DNA of 64,000 nt from Hymenoscyphus infarciens (lineage: Eukaryota > Ascomycota > Leotiomycetes > Helotiales > Helotiaceae): positions 60,651-124,650 of the forward strand of contig LLCB01000166.1 in the NCBI GenBank assembly GCA_001414345.1, given 5' to 3'. Both the position numbers and the translations under genes were made by a program. Shown here piece by piece: positions 1-12,180 of the stretch; positions within the stretch are counted from its first letter, which is position 1, and the number at the start of each line of letters is the position of its first letter. The notes under the pieces were generated by a model. That model saw nothing but the letters and a program-made list of their open reading frames with translations, ran no database searches and was not told where the DNA came from.

Positions 1-3000
1 AGAAACTAATTTATAAAATAATTTAAAGTAATTTAATCTAATTTATAAAATAATTTAAGCTAATTTATAAAATAATTTAAAGTAAGAAACTAATTTATAA
101 AATAATTTAAAGTAAGAAACCGATTTATAAAACAATTTAAAGTAATTTAACTTAATTTATAAAATAATTTAAGTTAATTTATAAAACGATTTAAAGTAAG
201 AAACTGATTTATAAAATAATTTAAAATTATAAACTAACTTATAATCTAGCTCTTAACTTAGTTTAAAAAATATATTTAAAATAAAGTACTTAGAAGAAAA
301 AATAAAAAGTTTAAAGAGAGTATTTTTTTTTTAAAAAACAATTTAAGTAGCTTTTTATATATAAACCTTATATAATTTTTAAATTCTAATAGTCTTTAAA
401 TTTAAAGCTACTAGTATATAAATTTAGTAAGTTATATAACTAAAGTAAGTTATATAGTAGAGCGTAGCTTTTATATTAGAGTCGCTCTTACTAAATATAG
501 TATACTACGTATAACTAGCTATATAACTGCTAAGACCTAGTATATAAGCTACTTCTATCTTCGACTTTAATATCTTTGACTTTAATATCTTCGACTTCGA
601 TACTTTACTTTAACGACGACGACGACGACGACGATAACTATCTATTACTATTATATCGTATTTCTTACTCGGTATCGGCATTAGACTACTTATTAGTATT
701 ATAATCTAGGTCGTATTCGTTGTATTCGCTACTCTAGTTAATTCTACGTTATTGAATAATAATAATAACTTATCTCTTCTTTTTCGACGATTTAGGTATA
801 TTTTACGGTTAGACTTTTAGTAGAGTGAATAAGAAGCTCTGAATTAGTTATCTAGTGAATTAGAAGCATCGGATTTATTATCTACGTTATTACTATCGCT
901 GTTACTGTCGCTATTACTTTTATAGTATATACTATTTCTACTCTTGCTTTTTAAACTAACGTACGTGTCTTATAGTTTCTAATCGACTAACTAATCTAAC
1001 TAATTAAATCGAGGTATATATATAAGAATAATGTTATTTAAGTTAGTAGAATCGGTGAAATTAGTAGAATCAGTAGAATCGGTGGAATTAGTAGAATTAG
1101 TAGAAGTAGAACTTAGATATTCGACGAACTAGAGTATATTATATAAGAGTAGTATAGCTACGTAATATACGTCTAATTACGTGATTTTAGTCTTTTTTAA
1201 TACTTTACTACTAATTAGTAAGAGTTTTAAGTCAGGGTTAAATTAGGTTTAGAGGTGATTTAGACTAATTCTAAAAGCGTATTTAAGTTAGTTTATAAAA
1301 TAGATTAAAGTAGTTTAAAATAATTTAAGAACTAGGTTTAATATACTTTAAAACTGACTTAAGATAATTTATAGTAGTAAAACTTAACTCGTTTTAGTAA
1401 GTTGAACTAGGTTATAAACTAGGTTAGATAAGTTAAGTTAGTATTAGATACTAGTTTAACTTAATTCTAGACCTATCTTAAACTAGTAACTTAGTATTAG
1501 AGTAGCTTTAAATTAGTACTAAAAACTATTTATTACTAGTAAATATATATTAAAAAAGACTAAAATTACGTAATTAGGCGTATATTACGTAGCTATACTA
1601 CTCTTATATAACGTGCTCTAGTTTGTTGAATACCTAAGTCTAAGTTCTACTTCTACTAATTCTACTAATTCTACTGATTCCACTGATTATTCTACTAAAT
1701 GTTCTACCGACTTAAATGACGTCATCCTTATATATATACCTTGATTTGATTAGTTAGATCAGTTAGTTAGTCAGTTAGTTAGTTAGAAACTATAAGATAT
1801 ATATATTAGTTTAGAAAGTAAAAGTAGAAATAGTATATACTATAAAAGTAATAGCAATAGCGATAGCGATAGTAATAACATAGATAATAAATCTAAGGCT
1901 TCTAATTCGCTTTGTTGAAAGTCTAACTATAAAATATGTCTAAATTGTTAAAAAAGAAGAGTTATTATTTAATAACGTAGAATTAACTAAAGTAGTAAAC
2001 GTAATAAATATAACGTAGATTATAATACTAATAAGCAGCCTTATACTAAGTAATAAATATAATATAATAGTAAAAGAGAGTTATTATTATTATTATTATT
2101 GTTATTATTATTAAAGTAAAGTATTAAAGTCGAAGATGTTAAAGTCAAAGTTAAAGTTAAAGTTAAAGTTAAAGTTAAAAGTAAGAGTAGCTTATATACT
2201 AGGTCTTAGTAGTTATATAGCTAGTTATATATAACATACTATATTTAGTAAGAGTAACTTTAGTATAAAAGCTATACTCTATTATATAATCTACTTTAGT
2301 TATATAACTTACTAAATTTATATACTAATAGCTTTAATTTTAAAAACTATTAGAATATAAAAATTATATAAGGTTTATATATAAAAAGCTACTTAAATCA
2401 CTTTAAAAAAAAAAACACTCTCTTTAGACTTTTTATTTTTTCTTCTAAGTACTTTATTTTAAATATATTTTTTAAACTAAGTTAAGAGCTAAATTATAAG
2501 TTAGTTTATAATTTTAAATCGTTTTATAAATCAGTTTCTTACTTTAAATTATTTTATAAATTAGCTTAAATTATTTTATAAATTAAGTTAAATTATCTTA
2601 AATCGTTTTATAAATTAGGTTAAATTACCTTAAATCGTTTTATAAATCAGTTTCTTACTTTAATTCGTTTTATAAATTAGCTTAAATTACTTTAAATCGT
2701 TTTATAAAACGTATTAGAGCTACTTTAAGAAATAACTAATATCTTAAACTATTATTAAACCAGTATTAAGTCTAAGTTAATACTAGCTTAAAACCCTAGT
2801 AGAGAGTATATAAGTATATATTCGCTAGTAATAAATAGTTTTTAGTACTAATTTAAGGCTATTCTAATACTAAGTTACTACTAGTTTAAGACGAGTCTAG
2901 AATTAAGTTAAACTAGTGTCTAATACTAACTTAACTTATCTAACCTAGTTTATAACCTAGTTTAACTTACTAAAACAAGTCGAGTTTTACTACTATAAAT

Positions 3001-3164
3001 TATCTTAAGTTAGTTTTAAAGTATATTAAACCTAGTTCTTAAATTATTTTAAACTACTTTAATCTATTTTATAAACTAGCTTAAATACGCTTTTAGAATC
3101 GGTTTAAATCACTTCTAAATCTGATTTAACTCTAACTTAAAACCCTCGCGAGTTAGTAGTAAAG
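1..3164 (+). mobile_element. Type A non-autonomous element, outer copy (left end outside window), interrupted by a second copy
   Basis: The left part (1-1200) and right part (2817-3164) together match the intact type A copy at 7615-9330. The left part has the AT-rich tandem end, the core with a poly-T run after a GAGAGTATT-like block, a CGA microsatellite, and the stretch ending in GATTTTAGTC. The right part resumes at TATTCGCTAGTAATAA and runs to GTAGTAAAG followed by TA. No open reading frame survives. The sequence is heavily RIP-decayed (almost no CpG, many TpA). The first 130 or so bases of the element lie outside the window. Confidence 0.75.
1203..2814 (-). mobile_element. Type A non-autonomous element nested inside another type A copy
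   Basis: This is a 1612-bp copy in the reverse orientation. It begins CTTTACTACTAATTAG and ends TATAAG, with TA on each side (1201-1202 and 2815-2816). Its interior repeats, as reverse complement, the blocks of the outer copy: the AAAACACTCTCTT run, the TCTACTAATTCTACTAAT minisatellite and the TTTATAAATCAG terminal repeats. The outer copy resumes directly after it. There is no coding capacity. Confidence 0.8.
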
Positions 3165-3166
3165 TA

Positions 3167-4054
3167 TCTTAATAGTAAAATAATAGTATAGATGATATCT
3201 AACCTAGTATAGATAAATAGATATCTAGTAGATAGTTAAGTAGTACTTAAAATAGTCTAGTATCTTCTAGACTAGCTTAAAGTTAATTTAGTATTAATTT
3301 AATCTTAAGATTATTAATATATAGATAGAATTATAATTAAGAAGATTATACTTATTTAATACTTTAGATATATATTTTTCTTAGCTTAATTTTAGCTATT
3401 TAGTTTCCTTAATAATTTCTACGTCTAAGTAGTCTTTAATAAGATCTAAGTCTATAATAGCACGAAATATATACTACTATAGAAGAGATATATAGAAGTG
3501 CGTTTAGTAGAATAATATACGTAGATACTAGACTCTAATATAGAAGAAAAGGCTAAACTAGTCTTTTCTAACTCTAGAAGAGTAGGCTGCTATATATAAG
3601 AGATTTAGACGAATATAAAAAGTAATACGAAACTAAATAATATAACGTCGGCTAATATAAAAGCCTGAACTCTACGAAGTACGTCTAAAAGCTCGGACGT
3701 ATATAACCTTTCTAAATTAGATAATATAAAATAACAACTACTGAAACCTTATATATAGAGTATATACTATATAATCTCGGCTATATAGAATAGTATACTA
3801 TTACAAAGTCTTTAATATTAACGTATATTTTAAGTTTCTTAATAAGACTTTTAATAAGTTCTTTTATAAGTCTAATTATTAATAAGTCGTCTATACTAGT
3901 AAAACGATTTAGAAATATATATAAATTAGTACTAAGTACTTTAAAGCCTAGTTATAGAAGTATAGTAACTAGTATAGTAAACTAGATTCTAGCTAATTAT
4001 TTTAATCTATAAAGAGCTTTTAGAATTTTTAAATATATAATTTACGTATATGCC
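3167..4054 (-). mobile_element. Copia-type retrotransposon relic, reverse-transcriptase part
   Basis: Reading the minus strand from about 4050 downwards gives a decayed frame. The stretch SIDDLLIIR at about 3870-3900 stands where the Copia YVDDLLI active-site motif belongs. It is followed by segments resembling KELIKSLIKKLKIYV and the KDLG/VxYF region (IKDFVIVYYS). Stop codons interrupt it throughout and the family assignment rests on this motif run. It probably belongs with the gag/protease relic at 6158-7612, from which a type B element separates it. The integrase expected between them was not found. Confidence 0.55.
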
Positions 4055-4056
4055 TA

Positions 4057-6155
4057 CTCGCTTTTACTCAAACCTAGTTCAAATCGGTATTGAATCGATT
4101 TCAATAGGTTCGGAATAGGTTCTGAATAGGTTCTGAATAGGTTCGGAATAGGTTCTAAATAGGTTTGGAATAGGTTCTGAATAGGTTCGGAATAGGTTCT
4201 GAATAGGTTCTGAATAGGTTCTGAATAGGTTCGGAATAGGTTCGAAATAGGTTCTGAATAGGTTCTAAATAGGTTCTGAACCTCTCTAAATAGGTTCAGA
4301 ACCTATTCTGAATCGTCGAAACGTTCGGAGCTATAGCTAGACCGTAGTTCAGAAAGGTTCCGAACCTATTCCGAATCGTAGAAACGTTCGGAGCTATAGC
4401 TGAACCGTAGTTCAGAAAGGTTCCGAACCTATTCCGAACTTATTCAGAGAGGTTCTGAACCTATTCTAAATTATAGAAACGTTTAGAGCTATTGCTAGAC
4501 TATAGTTCAGAGAGGTTCCGAACCTATTCCGAGTAGTTCTAAGTAGCTTAAGCTATTCTATTATAACTAATATTAGCTTTAGTATATACTAGCTATATCT
4601 TAGTAGTATATTAATACCTAAAAAGTACTTAGAAGAAAAAATAAAAAGTCTAGAGAGAGTGTTTTTTTTTTCAAAGGCGATTTAAGCGACTTTTTACATA
4701 TTAACTTTAATTAGTAATTATATATTAATAATCCTTATAATTAGGGCTATAAGTATATTGAAAATAAAAGTCACGTGACTAAAGTGGGTCACATGGTGGG
4801 GCGTGGCTTTCGTACCAGGGTCGCTCTTGCCGAACACGGTGCGCTACGTATAACTAGCTACATAACCGCTAAGACCTCCAGGCGTATAGGCCACCCCCAC
4901 CTTCGACTTCAACGACTTCAACACTTCGACTTCGATACTTCGACTTCAACACTTCGACTTTAACACTTCGACTTCGACACTTCAACTTCAACACTTCGAC
5001 TTCGACACTTCGATATCGACACTTCGACAACGACGACTATAACCATCTATTAATATCGCTACCGCATCGTATTCCTTACTCGGTATCGGGCCGCTAGTCA
5101 GCATCGTAATCAACGTTGTATTCGTCGCGTTCGCTACCCCGGTTAATTCTACGTTGTCGATTAATAATAATAATATACCCCTTCTTTTTCAACGATTTAG
5201 GCACATTTCATAGTCAGACTTTTAGCAGAGCGAATCAGAGCCCTCGAGTTAGTCGTCTAGCGAATTAGAAGCATTGGATTTATCATCTACGTCATCGCTA
5301 TCGCTATCGCTATCGCTTTTACAATACGTACTATTTCTACTCTTACTTCCTAAACTAACGTGCGTGCCTTATAGTTACCGACCGACCAACCAACCGACCG
5401 ACCAATCCAACTAATCACAGTGTAGCATATATACAGGGATAACGTTATTTAGGTTGGTGGAACATTTAGTGGAATATTTAGTAGAATAATCTATAGAATT
5501 AGTAGAATTGGTAGAATTAGTAGAATTAGTAGAATTGGTAGAATTAGTAGAAGCAGGACTCAGGCATTCAACGAATCAGGGCATATTACGTAAGAGTAGT
5601 ATAGCCACGTAATATACACCTAGTCACGTGATTTCAAATTTAAGTCCTTTTTCGAGCTCTTTTTCTAGCTCTTTTATTCTTAAGTCTTTTTCAATACTAG
5701 CTTAAAACTAGCTCTGATCTAGCTCTAAACCAGTTCCGAACCAGTTCTGAACCAGTTCCGAACCAGTTCCGAACTATTTATACAAAGTCGACTCTAGATC
5801 AGATACGTTCAAGGTGTTATAGATTAAGAAACTAATTTAGCTCTCTTTCAGACCTAGCTCTAAATCGGTTCCGAAGCAGCTCTAAACAGCTCTGAACTAG
5901 TGGAACCTCTCTAAACTAGCTCTAAACCGGCTCTAAACCGGCTCCGAACTAGTAGAACCTCTCTAAACCAGTTCTAAACCAGTTCTAAACCGGTTCTAAA
6001 TCGGTTCCGAATCGGTTCCGAATCAGTTCCAAACTAATAGAACCACTCTAATACTAATCCGACCCTAGGTTGACCTTAATTCAAACCAGAGTTGAATCAG
6101 AGTCGAATCGGAGTCGAATCGGAGTTAACTTAGTATTAAGCAAATAGCGGTTCAG
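4057..6155 (+). mobile_element. Type B non-autonomous element (2.1 kb) inserted in a Copia relic
   Basis: The element has flanking TA at 4055-4056 and 6156-6157. The left end is CTCGCTTTTACTCAAACC. The right end, read inward, is CTGAACCGCTATTTGC, and the two ends are similar. The left flank of the core is an 11-bp minisatellite (GGTTCTGAATA) at about 4095-4290. The core (about 4620-5640) is the same as in type A copies, including the poly-T block, the CACGTG-containing stretch, CTTCGA microsatellites and TAGAATTAG repeats. A second 11-bp repeat (CCAGTTCCGAA) lies at 5730-6040. This copy keeps more CpG than the copies at 1-3164, so it is less decayed. Confidence 0.75.
4775..4963 (+). other. 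Short conserved open frame within the A/B core, doubtful as a gene
   Basis: A 62-residue frame starts MTKVGHMVGRGF. The same frame, with RIP-type substitutions (MTKVGHMVGRSF), exists on the minus strand at 13097-13300 in the type A copy. It may be a trace of a coding segment of the parent element or just core sequence that is open by chance. It matches no protein family I recognise. Confidence 0.25.
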
Positions 6156-6157
6156 TA

Positions 6158-7612
6158 GTACAGTAATATTAAAATAATAAACGTTATATTCCTAGTTTAT
6201 ATTTATAGTTGTGTCTAGTAGCTTATTATAAGTATATATGTTCTTATTATTTATACTAATATTAAAGCTACTCTTAGTAAGAGCTTTAGTTGAAATTAGA
6301 GTAGTAGCGATATCTAGGATATAATTTACTTCTAATAAGTTTATTTTAATATTATTAGAACTTATTATTAGTATTATACTAACTCTTAGTATAAGTAGCT
6401 TAGTGCTATCTACTATACTAATAGTCAGTCCTTTTATAGGTTTAAAGTTTAAAATCTAATCTTTATTAGGTGTATAATATTTAGTAGTACTAGAGTCTAG
6501 TATAACTTTAGACTCTTTAGATGCTTTATAAGAAGTATTTAGTATAGCTGTATATAATACTTTTAAAGTACTATTATCGTTGGTTTTTGAATTAGTACTA
6601 CTACTAGTATTAGTACTAGTATTATTAGATTTCTTATTTAATTTTAGCTCTAGGTGTAGTATAAAGTATTTAGAAATTATATATCCTCTCTTATTATAAT
6701 AAGTATAAATAGGAATTTTATTTCCTTTATTTATAGTTTTATTAGCCTTTTTAGCTTTATTAGCTTCTAGGTTATTACTAGATTCTATTCTAGCTTCTTC
6801 TAATATAAGTTTAGATATAAGAATATTTATATTAATTTTAGATAAATCTTTTCCTAGCTCTTTATATTTTCTTAATATAAAACCTTTAAAGCTACTATTA
6901 AGCCTTTTAAATATAATCTAAGCTATATAGCTTTTAGGCATTAGATGTCTTAAATCTTTAAGATATAAAGCTATACTCTATATAGCGCTTATATATTTAT
7001 CGACATTCTTATAAGAGTTTTAGCTAGATTTAATAATTATATCTAAGTATTAACTAATTAGATTAAAACTAGATGCCCTATATATAGCTATTATATACGC
7101 CTATATAGTATTAGGGCTAGTTTTATCTTCAAACTAGTCTACATTATTAATAGATATAATAGACTTAATAGCCTCTAAGGCTTTTTAGCTATTTCTAGTA
7201 TAGTCAGAGTTACGTTCCTTATATTTAACACTAAGCTCTACTAACCTAGGTTCTCTATTTATATAGTATAGATCTTTATTAGGTCTAGTAATAGATAAGT
7301 CTATATATAATATAAATCTATTAATTTCTAGAAAGAGTTTAGCCTCTCTATACTATTCTATATAGTTAGTTTTTCTAACTAATTTACTACTCTTAAAAGA
7401 ACTAAAAGATATTATAGTTTAACAAAAGAGCGTGTTTTAGTTAAGAGAAGGACTAATACGAAAAATTCGTATAGTTACGTAATATTAAAAAGTAGTTAGA
7501 AAACTAGAATTTTTATTATTCTAGAACCTACTAGACTAAAATAGTAATATAGTAAAAGGCTTATATACTCTTAGAGTAATATAAGTATAAAAAGATTTAT
7601 AAATTAAGAAGT
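6158..7612 (-). mobile_element. Copia-type retrotransposon relic, gag and protease part
   Basis: The minus strand reads a decayed polyprotein. The gag start is near 7412 (ATA in place of ATG), followed by a gag-like NYIEYREAKLFLEINRF segment. A CCHC zinc knuckle lies at about 6690-6735; the visible YTYYNKRGYIISKY fits CTYCNKRGHIISKC after RIP. An aspartic-protease-like VILDSSTTKYYT stretch follows (family motif DSGAT). Many cysteine and histidine codons have become TAT, as RIP predicts. The frame stops at the type B element, and the type A copy at 7615-9330 abuts its upstream end. Confidence 0.65.
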
Positions 7613-7614
7613 TA

Positions 7615-9330
7615 CTTACATGCCCTCTACTAGGGTTTTAAGCTAGTATTAACTTAGACTTAATACTAGTTTAATACTAGTTTAAGATATGAGTTATTTC
7701 TTAAAGTAGCTTTAATACGTTTTATAAAACAATTTAAAGTAATTTAAGCTAATTTATAAAACAATTTAAAGTAAGAAACCGATTTATAAAACGATTTAAG
7801 AGAATTTAAACTAATTTATAAAACGATTTAAAGTAAGAAACTAATTTATAAAATAATTCAAGGGAATTTAAGCTAATTTATAAAACGATTTAAAGTAAGA
7901 AACTAATTTATAAAACGATTTAAGGTAATTTAAGCTAATTTATAAAACGATTTAAAATAAGAAACTGATTTATAAAACAATTTAAAATTATAAACTAACT
8001 TATAATCTAGCTCTTAACTTAGTTTAAAAAATATGTCTAAAATAAAGTACTTAGAAGAAAAAAAAGTAAAAAGTTTAAAGAGAGTATTTTTTTTTTTAAA
8101 AGCGATTTAAGTAACTTTTTATATATTAACTTTAATTAGTAATTATATATTAATAATTCTTAGAATTAGAGCTATAAGTATATAAAAAATAAAAGTTATA
8201 TAACTAAAGTGGGTTATATAGTAAAGCGTGGCTTTTGTGCTAAGGTTACTCTTATTAAACATAGTATACTATGTATAACTAGCTATATAACCACTAAGAC
8301 CTAGTATATAGGCTACCTCTACCTTTAACTTTAATAACTTCGACTTTAATATCTTTAACTTTAATACTTCACTTCGACGACGACGACGATAATAACAACT
8401 ATCTATTAATATTGCTATTATATTATATTCCTTACTTAGTATTAGGCTACTTATTAGTATTAGAATCTAGGTTATATTCGTTATATTCGCTACCCTAGTT
8501 ATTTCTACGTTACTAAATAATAATAATATACCTCTTATTTTTCAATAATTTAGGTATATTCTATGGTTAGACTTTTAGTAGAGTGAATTAAAAGCCCTAA
8601 ATTAGTTACTTAGCAAATTAGAAGTATTAGATTTATTATCTACGTCATTGCTATCGCTATTACTATTATTATTAGTATTGCTTTTATAGTATATATTATT
8701 TCTACTCTTACTTCTTAAACTAATATACGTGTCTTATAGTTTCTAACTAACTAACTAACTAACTAACTAATCTAACTAATCAAATTAAGATATATATATA
8801 AGGATAATATCATTTAGGTTAGTAGAACATTTAGTAGAATAATCTGGAATTAGTAGAATTAGTAGAATTAGTAGAATTAGTAGAAGTAGAACTTAGGCAT
8901 TTAGGCATATTATATAAGAGTAGTGTAGCTATGTAATATATGCCTAATCATGTGATTTTAGTCTTTTTTTATATATATTCGCTAGTAATAATTAGTTTTT
9001 AGTACTAATTTAAGGCTACTCTAATACTAAGTTACTACTAGTTTAAGGCGGGTCTAGAATTAAGTTAAACTAGTGTCTAATACTAACTTAACTTACTAAC
9101 CTGGTTTATAACCTGGTTTAACTTGCTAAAACGAGTTAGGTTTTACTATTATAAATTATCTTAAGTTAGTTTTAAAGTATATTAAACCTAGTTCTTAAAT
9201 CATTTTAAACTATTTTAATCTAGTTTATAAACTAGCTTAAACATGTTTCGTGAATTAGTCTAAGTCACCTTAAGTTAGGGTTGAACTGGATTTAACTCTA
9301 ACTTAAAACCCTCGCGGGTTAGTAGTAAAG
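7615..9330 (+). mobile_element. Type A non-autonomous element, complete copy
   Basis: This is a 1716-bp copy with TA on both sides (7613-7614, 9331-9332). The left end is CTTACATGCCCTCTACTAGG. The right end, read inward, is CTTTACTACTAACCCGCGAG. Both ends run into GGGTTTTAAG, so they are diverged terminal inverted repeats. The subterminal region has tandem repeats around TTTATAAAACGATTTAAAG, and the core is shared with type B. No ORF is present. TA duplications and this end structure fit a Tc1/mariner-like, non-autonomous (MITE-like) element; that class is an inference. Confidence 0.75.
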
Positions 9331-9332
9331 TA

Positions 9333-10349
9333 TCTAGTTTTAGGCTTAAGAGGAAGCTTATTATATACTTCGTTAAATATCGCTAGCTAGATAGAGTATA
9401 TAAGGTCTTTAAACTAGTCTTTACGAAAAATAGCTTTTATTTCTAGGCGTTTAAACATACTAGTAAGACAGTCTGTTTTAGTAGTACTTAGTATAGGGCT
9501 TTCTAGTAAGCTAGTATACTCGATATTAGCGTCGACTATACTACTAGGACAACGTTTAGTAATAAGGTTTTAGGATAAAAAGTTACTATATAAGTTAACT
9601 AGAGTAATACTAAGCTAGGGGATAGATATAATAGGCTAATCTTTAAGGTTACCTTAGTTCTAAGATATTTTAATAACGTAGTGTCTGTTGGGTAAAGCTC
9701 GGAGTCTAAGATATACGCTAATAATTGTTTTGAAGTCTTGTTATCTAATTATAAGAATAGCCTCGGTTCTTAATTAAATTATCTATTTAATAGAATAGAG
9801 GTTAAAATAACGTAATATTACGTAGTATAATATAAGGAGGTACTAACCTTAACTCTTAGTTATCCAACTATAAGAAGCAAGAAGATAAAAAACTAGTAAT
9901 CCTATAGGGCGTACTCTTCGCTTATAATATACTAGACTAAGATAGGCGCTTAGTAATCTACTAGGACGTAGTATAAGAGGTAAGTAGACTAGTAATATCT
10001 TTGAAAGAAAACCTTAAAAAATAAAAAACTCTTAATAATATAGAATTAGAAGTAATCGACGTATTACGTAAGAGGGTATCTAACGCGAAAGTGACACTAG
10101 GTTATGTAAAACAAAGTTATATAGAAATAAACTATACTAGGCTCATAACTTCTTAGAAAGGTCACAGTTTATAAAGTAATAATAGATTACGTAAGAAGTA
10201 AAAGGTAAAAAAGAATTAATTAACTTAAATAAAAACTAAGAAGCTATCTACTCTATATATACATGTAGGCTATATCTAGCCTTCTAGTCTAATACTAGTA
10301 TAGCCTCGAGTCTGAAACTACGCTCTAAGTTTAAAACTACGGATATAAC
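9333..10349. other. RIP-decayed sequence without recognisable gene
   Basis: This stretch is AT-rich, full of stop codons in all frames and has low CpG. I recognise no domain. It probably belongs to an older transposon that I cannot classify. Confidence 0.5.
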
Positions 10350-10515
10350 TAATCCGTCGGATAGTGTCGATCCGCATACTCAGATAGTGTCGATCCGCAT
10401 ACTCGGATAGTGTTGATCCGTATCGGATATTAATCAGTCCGTCGGATACTAGCGATCCGTATCAGATATCATTCAGTCCGTCGGATACTAGTGCTCCGTA
10501 TCGGATACCGTTTAT
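10350..10515. repeat. Degenerate tandem repeat of about 23-26 bp
   Basis: Variants of CGGATAGTGTCGATCCGCAT repeat about six to seven times, with alternating GATCCGTATCGGATA units. It keeps CpG better than its surroundings. Confidence 0.7.
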
Positions 10516-10909
10516 CCGGGCTAGAAATCGTCGATCTAGGGATATTATGCTATACTAGCATAATTAATCATAATTAATTACAAGCACAAGTGCTTATTAT
10601 ATGCTAACACGTAGTACTAAACTATACTAAAGAGAGGAAACGTAAGAGAAATAGTAAGAAGCTTTCCTACGTAATAATCGAAGTGCTTATAGGTAGTAAT
10701 AGAGGCGTATAAAGCTACCCTAGTTCGAAGTCTAGAGGTAGAAGTAGACTATATACTAATTAACTTATATCTTAACCTAAGAGTAGCTGCTTTTAAGAAG
10801 AAGTTCTAGGGGCTAGAACCAGGGTTACTAATCTAGAACGCTTATAAGCAAGTAGCCGCGTAGCTAAGAAGAAGAAGAAGAAGGCTATTAAAAGTAGAGA
10901 AGGCGATAC
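10516..10909. other. Unclassified sequence left of the Copia LTR
   Basis: There is no gene. A GAA/AAG-rich run (10866-10885) and a few CpGs remain. On the plus strand a short frame reads as a basic tail (VAKKKKKAIKSREGD), perhaps the end of an unidentified transposon protein. Confidence 0.35.
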
Positions 10910-11261
10910 TGTAAGAATGGTCACGTGATGAAGCAGTCAGGGAGTGAATATGTATGAATTATATGTATATATGAATATGTGGGTATATATATGTATACAC
11001 CTTATTTTCATCTTTTCGGTGTACTAAAGGCCTCCTTATATAGACCGAAGGCTTAGCAGTCTTAGCGCGCGGAACTAGGTATAGAATTAGGTCCGTAGCA
11101 CGTAATATCTACTAAGGTGGTAGACTTATACTAATCCAGCGATTTCTTTATACTTTTAAGATAAAGAGCTAAAATAAAGGATCCTTTATTTTAGGTCTAC
11201 ATATTGACGCGTTGCTCTAGAGCACCCCTAACACGTTATAGACACGTGGTCACATAACACA
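10910..11261 (-). repeat. Copia 3' LTR (352 bp), less decayed
   Basis: On the plus strand it begins TGTAAGAATGGTCACG and ends CACATAACACA. It matches 18553-18904 along its full length, the differences being mostly C/T and G/A. Confidence 0.85.
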
Positions 11262-11813
11262 CTTCTCCTTAAAATATAAAAGGTAAGTTAGCCTAATATA
11301 AAAGACATCTAGCTTTATTAAGTATAGTACGATTTATTCTCTCTACTAAACTATTAGGTTTAAGAGTATAAATAGGTAATAATTAATATATTATTCTATA
11401 TTCTTTTAAATAGATATTAAATTTATTATTAATAAATTTAATACTATTATCTATACTAAATATTCTTATATACTTATTATTTATATTATTTTCTTCCTTA
11501 TTCTTAAATTCTTTAAAAGCTATAAAGGTCTTACTTTTACTTCTAAGTAATTTAACTTCTAAGAACCTAGAGTACTTATCTAGAAAGGTTATAAAGTATT
11601 TATAGTTATTATAAGTATTAGGTTTTATAAGACTATATAGATTACTACTAACTTTTTCTAATAGACTAAAGACTCTACCGCTTATTAGTCTATTTATCTT
11701 ATTAGTAAATTTACTTTTAAGATAGTTTTTATAGTTAATAATACTATTATCTATATCTTTATTAGATATAGAATTATTATAGCCTTTTATAATATTAATA
11801 ATCTTATTTAATA
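11262..11813 (-). pseudogene. Copia integrase fragment
   Basis: The minus strand carries an almost continuous integrase-like frame. Visible parts are SGRVFSLLEKVSSNLYS, YKYFITFLDKYSR, IDNGTEFINNKFNIYLKE and LVERINRTILNKARCL. These fit the retroviral integrase core of Copia elements (…DNGTEF…, …LVERMNRT…). It ends just before the left LTR, so the reverse transcriptase and RNase H that normally follow are missing. Confidence 0.75.
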
Positions 11814-11818
11814 CTTAT

Positions 11819-12009
11819 TATAACGGCTCTCTACAAATACACAAAGAGAGTACTTGTAGAATAGTACCTAATATTAAGGAAAACTAAACTAAAGAGAAAA
11901 GCGAAGAGTATAAGCACTCTAGCTTTATTTATATATATTAAGCAAAGCCTTAGTAAAGCCTTAGGATAACCTAGTTATATAAGTAACGTATATAACTAGG
12001 ACTATTATA
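11819..12009 (-). repeat. Gypsy 3' LTR (191 bp), strongly decayed
   Basis: It starts TATAACGGCTCTCTAC and ends GGACTATTATA. It aligns end to end with 16885-17075. CpG and CpA sites retained in the other copy are TpA here. Confidence 0.85.
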
Positions 12010-12180
12010 CTACCCTCTCTTTATACGAGCCTCTTATAACTAAGCAGCTTTGTCCTCCTTTAATATAGGAGTATTAAGCTCTAGCTCGCTATAATTCTCC
12101 CTCCTAGCCTACTTTCTATAGTAGAAGAGCTTCTAGAGAACTAGCTATTTTTAGCTTTTCTAAATAGAACCTTTCTACTA

